Assembly: GCA_000328365.1 (NCBI GenBank)
Contig: KB305899.1
Coordinates: 1 to 64,000, forward strand
Length of the DNA stretch: 64,000 bases
DNA from: Capitella teleta
Taxonomy: Eukaryota > Annelida > Polychaeta > Capitellidae
Direction of reading: 5' to 3'
The notes below the pieces were generated by a model. It searched no databases. It was not told the origin of the DNA and saw only the letters and a program-made list of their open reading frames with translations. A program made the position numbers and the translations under genes. The first letter of the stretch is position 1; every line of letters begins with the position of its first letter. Shown piece after piece: positions 36,427 to 48,400 of this stretch.

Positions 36427-39400
36427 ATGTCTGAGGCACTCATAGAAAGTGACATTGAGAGCGACGAAGATGCGGAGTCTATGACTGCATCAGAAGTGTT
36501 GAAGAAACTTGAAGAGGCAAGTTAGAGTTGTGAAAGTCAGTCGAATAGGGCATATTATCGCTCACCTGTGGCTATCACCGTACGGCTGTAGTGTATACCT
36601 CTGGTCATCATCATCACCATGGTGACCGCCAGTCTGAAACTGCGTTAGCGAGATTAGCCAACCATGAGGCGGAACCACTTAGCTGACATCAGTCTCATTG
36701 ACCGACTGGCGCTTGATCTTAGAAACTTGTATGTGTACTGTGTACTAGTAACAGTTACAACACGAGTGTCACTCACTGACTCAGTCAGTCACTGAGTCAG
36801 TCCTCGGTGACTCAAACAGTCACAGTGTACTGTGAGTGATGACTCACTGAGTCAATCACTCACTGGGTCACTGTGGTCCACTAATCATATTAACCCAAAC
36901 CCCAAGTTTGACTCCAGGAGTCAGAAGAGTAGTAGCGAGTAGTTGCGAGGAGTAAATTTCCATAATTACTAAATAGTAAATTAGTCTGCAGAAGATCATT
37001 CCTTTAATTTCAAGGCGACAACGATAGTCTGCTGCTTCTGGATCAAAGTGACCGCAGGTGGCGCTACAGTCGGCCATTGGTGATGCCCACTGTTTGTGGT
37101 GGAAGTGTGAGGATGATGAGTATCATTTGTGGAATGGGGATGATGAGGGAGAAGCCTGGGCCTGTGCTCACAAAAGCAGCTCTCAGTCCTCTACAAGACA
37201 CTTTATCGGTCAGCCTTACGGAAAGATGTGCTGCACACATGCCAGCGACCCCTTCAGAAGAAGACCTTCCACCATAGCGAGCTCTACTCCACCGGGAACA
37301 TTTTATCAATAAATCCATTTTGAGCTACCAAGACGTGTTTGACTCACCAATGAATAATTAATTTTGTAATTTAATTTCACTGCTACAATTCTGGTGTTTA
37401 TTTTTCTAGGCATGGTTGAATGAGAAATTCTCTCCCTGTTTGGAGGAGAGTCAATGGGAGGTCATAGAGTGCATCCTGGAGCAGCTCAATTTGATGGAAG
37501 CCAACATCGAGCGAGCTAAGCGAGTGAACTTAGCCATCAGCATTCACAAGATGGAGGTATTGTATTGATCACTCGCTATATCTATCAATTTTAATAAAAC
37601 AAACTTCACATGATGTTTGCTTCAGATTGAAAGAATTCGGTTCATGATCACAAGTTACCTGAGATTGCGTTTGCGTAAGGTGAGTGGTCATATTTTTTAC
37701 TCATGTTTGGGCGTTATTTACTGAGGTCATTCTGCAGGTTGAGAAATACGCTGGTCATTTATTACAGCAAGCAGAGGACAATCCGGAAAATCCACGCATG
37801 ACGCAAGAGGAACACACATACGCCAGAGAGTACGTAGCCCTCCCTCTGATTGCTTCATGCATTGGTTAAATGCTTTTGCAGATATCTCGCCAACACAGAG
37901 TCCCATTTCCAGTCGCTTGCCTTGCGTCACATGCCGCCCAACCTGCAAACACTCAACCCGGAGGTCGTCAGTAAGTGCTCTGTAAATTTTTTACTAGCTT
38001 ATGTAATTCTCAACATCTGAGGAGGTCAGCGGTGTGAATTTTCTCACGTTTTGGATTATTATGAGGGAAGTGGCCTTGTTATGAGAAGGGATGGACCGGG
38101 GTGTCGGATTCCATGAATGATTTTATTTTTTCTCACTTTATTATCAGGTTGATTATACAGGTTAAGATCTCACTGAGAGCTAGAATTCGATATACAGTAT
38201 TGTTTCAAATTTCAAGATGTCAAACTCCCATGAGTTGAATTGCTCTATAAGTTAAAGCCATTTTGAAACCTCTTGTTCCTTTCTATTCCCGTACATTGAA
38301 TTTTGTAACAATGTGTCAACTTTCCATAATTCTAAAGTCTTATTACTCAAACTCACTTTCCGTCTTTGTGGGCATTTTTTGATAAGTTTAAGTCAACTCA
38401 AATATGTAAAATTTTCATGCATACCGGTAGTTGAATGTTAGAGAAACTTTACCTGTGCATGATTGGATATAGCTGATTCAACTAATAATCAGAGTAACTC
38501 CTGAGTCCTATTCATGCTTGCAATAGGTGTGAAAACAAAGATGCATAGCCTCATTCAATGTGTTCTTATGTGGTCGGCATTGTATAAAGACATGAAACGA
38601 TTACAAAAATCTACAAAGCGTTAGTGATCTTTTTCAATCGGCAATATATGAGTGAGTGAGTGAGTGATGGGGTTTTACGGCTCCACCCAATCCGATCGGA
38701 TGATACGGGCGCCAGAACAGAAGGCCCGGGACCGGGGTTTCCCCCTACTCTTATCGATAAATCCCAAGGGTTCTTTATCCTGCATACCACCATAGACAGT
38801 AGTACACAGCGCCTGGCCTTGTTACGCAGTTGGGCAGCACTGCAGAGTCACTGAAGAATTACAATTATAACGAATTACAATTATAATTCACAATCATAAC
38901 GCCCGTGGCCTGATCGGGGCTCGAACCCGGGACCTCAACCCCCACGGCATTGGATTGTAGTCAGCGGTTTAACCCACTAAGCTATCTGGTCACCCTGCAA
39001 TATCAGAAGAAATATGAAAGGCACACAATAATTCAAAGGGGGATGGATACTTTGCATAATAATGAGCGGAGGGCAGTGTTGGATCATCATTTTGCATCTG
39101 CATGTAATGGTGCGTTGTGGTATTATGCATTAGGGGCTTCCTTTTTCCATTCCTGATCCATGTTACTATAACTCAAAGTCATTTTAACGGTCCCTGGGAA
39201 TACGACTTATCAAGATTATACTGTATGTTGTTGTGGGGTGTCTTTGATCGATGTCAATTGGCAGACTGCAGTCGCTGGTTTCATCTGATATTCATCATGC
39301 TTTAGAATTAGAGAATCAAACAAAACATGATGATTGAATTGCAGACAACTTAATTTTTGTTATCTGAGCAATCACAGATTGCACTGAGCTGAAAGTCAGA

Positions 39401-42400
39401 GTTGCTGTTGGCAACTTTGCATTATATTTTCACAGTAATTGTATTGAAAATTTGAAATGCTCTTTCTGCTGATTGTAGGGCCAAAATTGTGGCATGTATT
39501 TGATTTGCCGCTATGGGCAAATTGTAGATTTGCTCAGATGCTTGTAGAGAGAGGATAATTCACTATATCCCCATGGTCAGGTGGTACCAGTATTTGGCAT
39601 TGCTATTCAATACTCTTGATAATTTGGCCAGTCATTAGAAGAGAAAAGTGTTTGATAAAATTCAGTGCATTAAGACTTCAAAATCGTGTTGGTGACCTCG
39701 GAGGGACGTTCCTTTAACCCTCTTCTCCCATCCCGTTGAGTGCGTTATGAATTCTAATAAGTGCGTTATGATGCAGCACCACAAGACTCAAGATTGCCAA
39801 AATGAAGTCGTGATCGACCTTTGATCGACCTTTGCAATGACACACGATCAAACGACTTGTTTTCGTGAAACATTTCTAATTTTTCTCATTCATTTTTCTA
39901 CCTTTCATCTCCTCTTTCTATTCTGATCTGTTATTGCAAATAATTCGCCAAAAGTGACTGACATTTTGAGTGAAAAAAGTTGATGACAAACTCCAACTTC
40001 TAACATCCAACTGATATCCTGCAGTTTTCTGGACAGTATATATATATATATATATATATTACACTATTTTTTTTCCCACTCCAATTTAAAGATGTTTGTT
40101 TGTGTGTAAAGCGTATCCTATTTCGTGACCCATTTCTTGAGTTGTTCTCCAGATAATGGTAGCTTCTCAATGTGATATAAAAGGAATTTTGTCTCAACGA
40201 CCCTCTCAATATCATTAATCTTAGTATTAATTGACGTGGTTCTTACTTTATTTAACTTTTATGTTATTCACAATGGAGTCTGTAACTCATTGAAAATGTT
40301 AAAAGCTGAATCAAGCAGGGTTCACTTTCTCCTTACAGGAGTTTAGCGGGTTTTTGTTTGTTTGTTTGTTTGTTTTTTTTTTTTTTTCTCATTCTCTTCT
40401 GATATATTTTTCTTCATGATGTCGTGTCCTTGGCATGTAAAAAAGTCAAGGCGATTTATTCAATAGGAAAGCTCTATCTTTATAATATACTAATGCATGG
40501 CTAATTAATATTACTTGCTTAAGGGGAACATTTTCTGCTGAGGTATTTTCAATGTTGTTGCCTCGGGAGATGTGATCAGGACAGAACTTGAGCATCTCCT
40601 CCATTGTGTCGCCCTCTGGCTGGTCGCCTTCCTCATCTTCATGTCACTGCCACCTTGAGAAAAATTTCACTCATTTGTTATGCTGTTTCATTCAACATGG
40701 TAGAATTCTATTTTAAGAAATTTGTGTTTACGTGATCTGAATTTTTGCTGGGGAAGTAAAAAAATAATAAATTTTCTTCTCTTTATTTATTTTTTCTTTC
40801 CAGATGATGTGCCCAATTTGGACAGTTTTGTTTTTCTCCAAGTGAAGGAAGACGTTGAAGGTGTCATGGTTGAAGACAACACTCCTGACTCCAGGTGATC
40901 AACTCTTGCTTTAACTATTTAATAAATTATTATGCGTACATGAATCACACCAATCAATGAAAGGAGAGGTAAAATGAATAAGAGAACAAAAGAAAAATTA
41001 ATCTTCATCACAATCTTGGTTTAATCGTGCCATAAAATGTGGTCATTTTAAACCCAGACATCCAAGGCCCAATTACTCGAAGGCCAGTGAATTAAAAAGT
41101 GCTTGTTTCTAGCTGAAGCCAGCTTAATCTGACCCCTGACCTTGGCGACTGCTCTGTGGGTCACTGAGCTCCTTATCCATGGTATAAAACACTCCTATTT
41201 TGACACTTATTGCACAACTTCTTATTCTTTATTATTCTTCAAAATTTGCCATCAACTTATTTTTCTGGTGAATATAATTCTATTTTGATATGAACTTCAT
41301 CTCTAACTTTACTGCTTAGTTGTGAGATTCGGGTGGAGTAGGGTGGTTGTAGAAATTATCTGTCTTTGTCATTCACAGAAGTAAGTGATGCGATGAGAGA
41401 AGCTATTTATGTTTTACTCTGTAAACTCTCTTCTTTTTTTTTTCACTCTTGTGTTCTGTTAAAAGCCATTTTTCACTCTACTTCAACTTAGAACATAAAG
41501 GTTCTATTTGTATGCAATGTGTTGAAAGGATACAGAGAAGAAGAAAAAAATGTTTAATTCAATTTATGCTGTTAACAGAGTGAATGCCAGAGCCATGCTG
41601 AATGTGGCTTCTGTTGTGTTTGACTCTGATTGGGCAAACGTTTTGCTCTGAATCGAATATCATCCCAATGACGATACTTATATAGTATTATAAAAACTAT
41701 CAAATGGAGATGAATGATGCTGTATTTTTACTCATCGATCATTTTGTTGATGTGCATGTTATGTATAAAAACATCCTTCATAGTTGGAATTGTGGTTGAC
41801 TTGTATAATAACCATTGATTGCATTGGTTTCATTGAATATGTTTGAGAGCAAATCATGCAAGAATATCGCGAATTGAAGTTGTTGATACGCTCGCCATTT
41901 GATGTGAGTGGCGCCTCCTAGCGGTTGTGCGTTGTGACTTGTGAGCGCTCATCTCCCTGTTGAATTTCAGCATCGTAAGTCGAGGTGACCCGTCCTCAAA
42001 AGTGCGTTATGATCTCCTTTGTGTCACTCGCCTTGAACTTTTTATGATATATAGCTGTAACTCTGTCCTATTGATCTCGGTTGCCGGTGGTTCACCCCGT
42101 GTTGACCAGGCTGTTAGCCAGCCATGCGTCCATGCGTTCTGGGCACGCCTCATTTTAGTTTTGGGGCGCCTCTTTTATCTTTCAATAGGACGCCTCTAAT
42201 TCTATAGAAATGACGCCTCGATTTTGCTGCAGTGGACGAGTTGTGTTTTATTGTAGGTCACTCACTGATTAGTTGAATAACATGTCTTTAAAAACGCTAG
42301 AATTCTTATCTGGTTGTCGTATTTTTGATCTCTTTTGATAAACATTTGTAAGAGCAAACAAACAAGCGGTCACCAAACGGCGTGTTACCCGCAATACATG

Positions 42401-45400
42401 TAAATACCGGCGGGAAGTTGGCGTTGGGAAGTTGGGAAGTCCTCAGTGATGTTATTCATGAAGAGCGTTCATCTCTTTGACTGAATTATCGTCCGTGCGC
42501 TTTGTTTCTTCAGCAAATAGTTCAATCCAATTTCAGTATTTTTTCATTGTATTCTGAGGCGCCGCTCTCATTGGCCTAAACTCGTGTTATTCTAGATCCG
42601 CCTTACGGCCTTAACCTACCCTGTTTCAGATGACCTGATTAGCCCACACCACTTCCTCCCGGTTTTAACCACTAATAGTAGTTTGGTTCGCAGGCTTAAA
42701 ACCAGCTGAATTCTAATATTCAACTGGTTTTCCTAACCCATAAACTAAATATAGATCCCATTGATCAACAGAGATTCTGGTTTCTGATTGAAGTCACAAC
42801 AAAAAGCGATACACGTTGAAAATGGATGCTCACGCTTCTTGTTGTCGCGGGATCAGCTAATCCTGCGAATAGTGTCGTCTGTTCTTGTTATGTATGCTTT
42901 GTGCTTAAAGACTCACAAGTATTGCTGTTGTTAATGCTACAATAATTCTTAAAACCAAAACAATAATCAGCAAAGTGCATGTGCATTTAACGCACAAATA
43001 TGCCCTGAGGATTCAAATGTACTTGTATATGTACTCCAATCAATATTATAATGGCTCATTTGTGGACGATCTTTATTAAATTCATTTGATGCAACGATTG
43101 TAGTTATAATATGTAAGAGATGCAGTGATGTTTTGAATAAATGATAAGGGAAATAAAGCCTCATCCTAAAGGATCTTGACCTAAACCTTCCTCACTTTTC
43201 TAGATGCTCCATCCGCCTCATATTGCTGGGAGTAATCCTCTGTGTCTTGTTTCCAGTTTGACAAGTGGACATATTATGCATTTAATAAACGAAACTGTTG
43301 TGTTTTCTATGAAAATTGTGGTCACTGCGTTTGATGCTGCCCTTGTCACTTGGGCGTTCCGCGCGCTTTTTTGAGATCCTTGAACAAGTTGGACCCTGTA
43401 AAAAATCCCAGCTAAAAGCCTGGTGTTGACCCTTCGCTGAACTCTGTTGCAGTAAGAACGGCGCCTGCAAATATAATCAGCCGCTGCCTCCGACAATGAC
43501 GTATCGCTGTCTCGAGCTTCGGATGCCCTTCGAGAAAGGGCGATCCCTTCCTTCTTTCCCTCTCTGGGCTGGGAAAGAGCAGGGGTCATTTTCGTGCACC
43601 CCTGTTGCATCCGAAATATCTAAATTCAGCGTAGTGCATTGGTTAGTGCTGAATCTATTGATAGTCAAGCAGAACGAAGCTACGAAGATGCTATTCTACA
43701 GGCCGCGCTACCCCGTTATAACATGTATTGCGTGATAAAATGTGCAAGCAATCCTGAATTGCATCATGCCTTGGTTATATCGATGTATTCAACATTGGGC
43801 AAAATACTTTGAAGGTGTTGCGTCATAATAGATGGATGACGAAACAGCGTTCGTTGCATCAGCCGGTAGCGCCGCCCCGGATCGCGTTGTTTACTACTTG
43901 CTTGAAATGAAGTTCAGCGACGCACATTACTTGGTTGAAAACGGATTCCCCGTGTAGCATCCACTGCTCTCTAGCGTGATACATACCGGGGCCCACCTAG
44001 TATCTGCTCACATAGAAACGGTCGCAAACACCGCGTGGCCTCGATGCATTCTCGCGAGGCGTGATTCCTGCATGGCTGACATGCACGTGACATGGCCGAG
44101 ATGCAGGAGATTGGTTGTTTTCGTCGGAAATCTAGTTTTAAATGGGTCAGATTACGATGCCATCCTGATAAGATATCATAGATATTTGCTTAAACACTGC
44201 TTTTGTTTCGTCTTGATTCGAAGTAAGCGAGCGGCTCGGTATTCGCCTCGAGTGAACCAACAACGTGTCATGGCAAGAGTTCGTGCCAAATGTGTGAACA
44301 GGACATGCGGAGGAATTATCAAGTCGACCAAAACAAAGTCATCAGTCAGAGAAACGTTACACTTGTCTGGAGGCTTTTGTCCAATTTCGAGATATTTAAA
44401 GCTCCGATTTTCTGATCTTGAAAACTTGCAAAGCATCTTGGGTAAATGTGTTCATTATGCATATGGTGACCACCCTGACTTGATTTTCTTTAAAACTCGC
44501 TGAGTTTAGGTTTCGGATTGATTCCTCATTAAATCATTACCATGGTTACCCAGCTGCATAACAGGGCCCTCAATTTTTTTATAAGTACGGGTATTGTACC
44601 TTTTTGTTTGTGCATGGCTTTAAGAGATTAGAACAAGAGGTCGATGACCTTGGAAACCCTGTCATATTTTTTTTTAGTGATCAATTTGTAGAGTCCAAAA
44701 GGCTTTTAAATGGAAGCTATTGAATTTCGAAAGAATGCTGCTAGTTATAACTGAAGCAGGAAAAACATATACAGTACACATCAGGAAAACAAAAGAATAT
44801 TACAAGAGATGTGCATATATTAGCAAACGCCTGTATGGACACATATTCCTGGAAGGAAACATGTTAATTGCGCCAGACCTTCCTGGTTCCAAGGGACGAG
44901 TTACCTCATCATGTACGTTACGTTCTCAAGAAAACATAATTATAATATTATGCAGAGGTACAGATACATGGTAATGTGTCACGTGCCCGGGGTGGGCAGG
45001 ACACATTCTCCGTCTAATTGGCGAGCATCGCGATCCAGTCCCTGTCTGTAGTAGGCAGCCTTTTGGGCTAGCCAAGGAATGACGAACTGTTCTGGATACG
45101 TGAAGTGGCCGCTGGTCGACGGAGAACTCCCCGATTTCCAACGAGCACTTGTTTTTATGGATGAAATCGAGTACAGGTGAAGATTAATTAAGGGTGCGGG
45201 TTTTTTACGGCCCCACCTTCACAGCCTGAGGTTACGTAACAACATCGTAATTACATCACGATAAGGTTTCACAAGTGGTCAGGCAATATGAAAAAACAAT
45301 TAAACATTTAAATTGGTTTGGGGACAGGGGTAACCGTGACAAATGATTCAAGGTAATTTCGTTCCAAGGATTAGTTAATCCGACCCTGAATGCTGCAAAG

Positions 45401-48400
45401 ATATGGAATTTATGGAGCTTCTTGTAATACATGATTGCACAGATTGGGTCAAAATTAAATCGTCTACGACCCAAAAGTGCACTCGCCTTCTCTGTGTTTG
45501 TGCCAACACATTGTCCATATAAAAGAACTTTGATAGATGCACAATTTTCATTTTTCCGGATCTCCGTGACGATGCTTGAGTAAGAATTATCATTTTCTCA
45601 CAATGGCAAAATACGCCATTGGCTTATCTGGTTCGTGAATATTATAAGAAGCTATAGTCTCCATATTGATATGCATTAAATAATAAATAGACACTTTCAC
45701 CTATCTCGGGTTCGTCGTCCTCTTGAGTGTCTTCCAAGTTTTGAGCAGTAACAAGGACATGGAGTCTAAATATAGATATTATCCATGTAAACAGTGTGTA
45801 CGTCTTTTATTCGCTATGCATGGGTAATAAATTTAATAATATATCTAACCGTTTAATCTATTAAAAGGGGAAAAAATCTACATGACGTAAATATCATAAA
45901 ATATATACCCGAGTATGAAGCTGAAATTTCCAGCGCAACAACAACCCGTGTTCCCATGCAAATCCGTTTTGCTCAGACGTTTTGTCCGCGAAACAGGTCA
46001 ACTTGACCTCTTTTGCATATAGGTAATTAGGTCAATGTGTCTATACAGAAGACTTTTCTAATATATCTACTGAGATTTGTTAGCTAGAATGTTCAGCTTC
46101 GTGATATCCTATTGATTTCTTATTTTACAATTAGACAGTGTCTTCTATGTGAGATGATTAGATTTGGGACTTCTTACCTTGAGTATCTAATTATTACCAA
46201 TGATCTAGTTGCTCGTAGGCATTCCGGGGTTCACTCACCGCTTCATGTCTCCTTGAATCGGGGCAGTCAGTCTGACTTAGACGCGCAAACTTCCTCTAAG
46301 CGTTTGTTCGATCAAAACAACTTACTTGACACAGTTTCAACAGAGAATTTTGAGTCTCCATGTTCTTTGGTTTAAGTCAAGAACTGAAGTTGTGGGGCCG
46401 AAGAAACAAAAAATATCAAAATATCAAAATGAATTAAAACCTCACAAAATTAAATCACTCACTTATTAGTAATTAATTGATTAATTAATAGTGCACTCAA
46501 ATGTTATTTATTTATTCACTCTTTTGGCGCTCTTTCTTGTTTTTCAGGATCAATTCTATGACTGATCAATAAAACTCATATCTATAAATAATAACCTTAC
46601 CTTCAAAACATGTTCTGCCATGTTTTCAACATGGAGTTAGTTCACTGCTATTAATTAGTTGATAATTAATGTGAAACCATCTTTACTGAATAAAAGCATG
46701 TCTTGGTTATGTATACATATATCCTATAAATACACATGAACTGACTAGCAGCATGACAATAAACATTTGATGGTTGTTTTTTGTTTCCCTGAACGATTTA
46801 GTAATGGAAGATCAATTTGTTATTTTGACCGAGTTTCTCCGGTTGTTGAACCCTTGAACTGAGTTAGCGACCCCGAATTGCAGCTGAAAGCGGATGCATT
46901 ACTGCATGTGAGGGCAGAGGCATGTCGTTATGCCCACCTTCGAGCGGCGTCACCGTCATGTACGCCAATCGCAAAACTGTTTTGATGAAACTATCTTTGT
47001 TGATCCACGAAATTACCCAGATTGTGATATTTTTGTGTCATTGTGATATTTTTTTTCATGAAACAGATTGCTACATAAGTAACGCAAAAAGCCGCTACAA
47101 TTGTATAGTAATGTCCATCACAAAGCCATCACTTTAAACCCCCAAAAAAAAAAATAGAATATGTTTGTGACACAGATGTGGCAAATAGTGGTATAAATGT
47201 GGCAGTTTATTTAGTGGATTAACCAAAACGGTCGGCGAGAGCAAAGCGAAAAAGTACAAATGTTGCACATGAATGCATGTCTCAATGCCAGTAATTGATG
47301 CATATGCTTCACTTATCTGGCAACTTTCTATTGTTTGTTTAGCGGATATCACAGCAGATTAAAAAAAAAATCAAAATTGTTATTTTTCATAATATTTTAT
47401 TGTTATTAACAACAGATGAAAGAAAATAACATAACTTAGGAGACTGCAAAATACATGTACACACAATGAAAGTAGTATAAATAAGCATATACATAAATAA
47501 TATTTTCCCCGTGTACACAATAGCTACATGGGCTTGTTGTACACACAGACTTAAAATTAATATTTAAATTAATAAGAAATAAACAGTAAAACTGCATGAA
47601 CACATGATACTTAATTATAATAGGTGGTTTTGTAATATTTGCATCAAAAAGGCAAAACTGTATAGCAATAAAATGTACGATGAAGTATGATTATAATTAA
47701 ACAAAGAATTTGGAGACTTTCTCCGACTGCGATATCCCACTTCATCAACACTGGTTGGAGATGAATTGACTTTTTTGTAGATAGCGACTGGAAGAAAAAC
47801 AGAACCATAAATATTACTATAGTTTGGAAGCACTAAGAAGTGAATGGAAACATAGCAGTTTCAAACACATTGAAAATAATTCCAAATACCTACTATAGAC
47901 CACATGCGCGAGATCTGCGCTGTTGTTGAACCCCTGAGAGTTGAGCCCTGATTGTGCCGACACGGGCATCAGCTCCAGAAGATTGTTGCAGAAAGTCTTG
48001 TTTGTGTTCGATCCACCGCAGCCGAGCCTGGTAATCTAGAAAGAGAAGAACATAATCAGTAACTCAGCAGTATTAAAGCACAACAGAATTGAACGCAGAG
48101 TACAGCATTAATGCAAATGGATTATCTTATAATGAATAATCAACAATCTAGATTCGGCGAAGATTCAGGATCCAATAAGAAGAACTATCGAAACGAGATT
48201 TCTTACATAACCAGTGGAACAATTACAGTGGATTGAGTGGAATCTGTGGTATATGGAGCTGCAGCAATATGGCATCTGAACATCCTGAACATTAAGCAAT
48301 CGACTCTTAAAGGGATGGGGAACTAAATTTTAAGTGATGTTCTATTGACTCATAGCACCAATTGATAGCATTCCGTGCCAAAAACACCATGCCTGGATGC

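Larger units (their letters stand above)
37971..40803 (+). other. GINS4 intron 5 with a SINE
   Basis: 2.8 kb, AT-rich, containing a full SINE copy (38648-38996), inverted copies of the dispersed motif (39740-39751, 39761-39772) and a TA microsatellite (40036-40059). No gene was seen. Confidence 0.6.

Noticed and set aside
43976-44503. 175-codon plus-strand frame in GINS4's last intron
   Set aside because: Longest unexplained frame there, but no recognisable motif and irregular composition; kept only as context for the nearby small ORF.
45190-45230. Second SINE copy suggested by GGGTTTTTTACGGCCCCACC
   Set aside because: Only about 20 bp resemble the SINE at 38648-38996; no boxes, tail or duplications.
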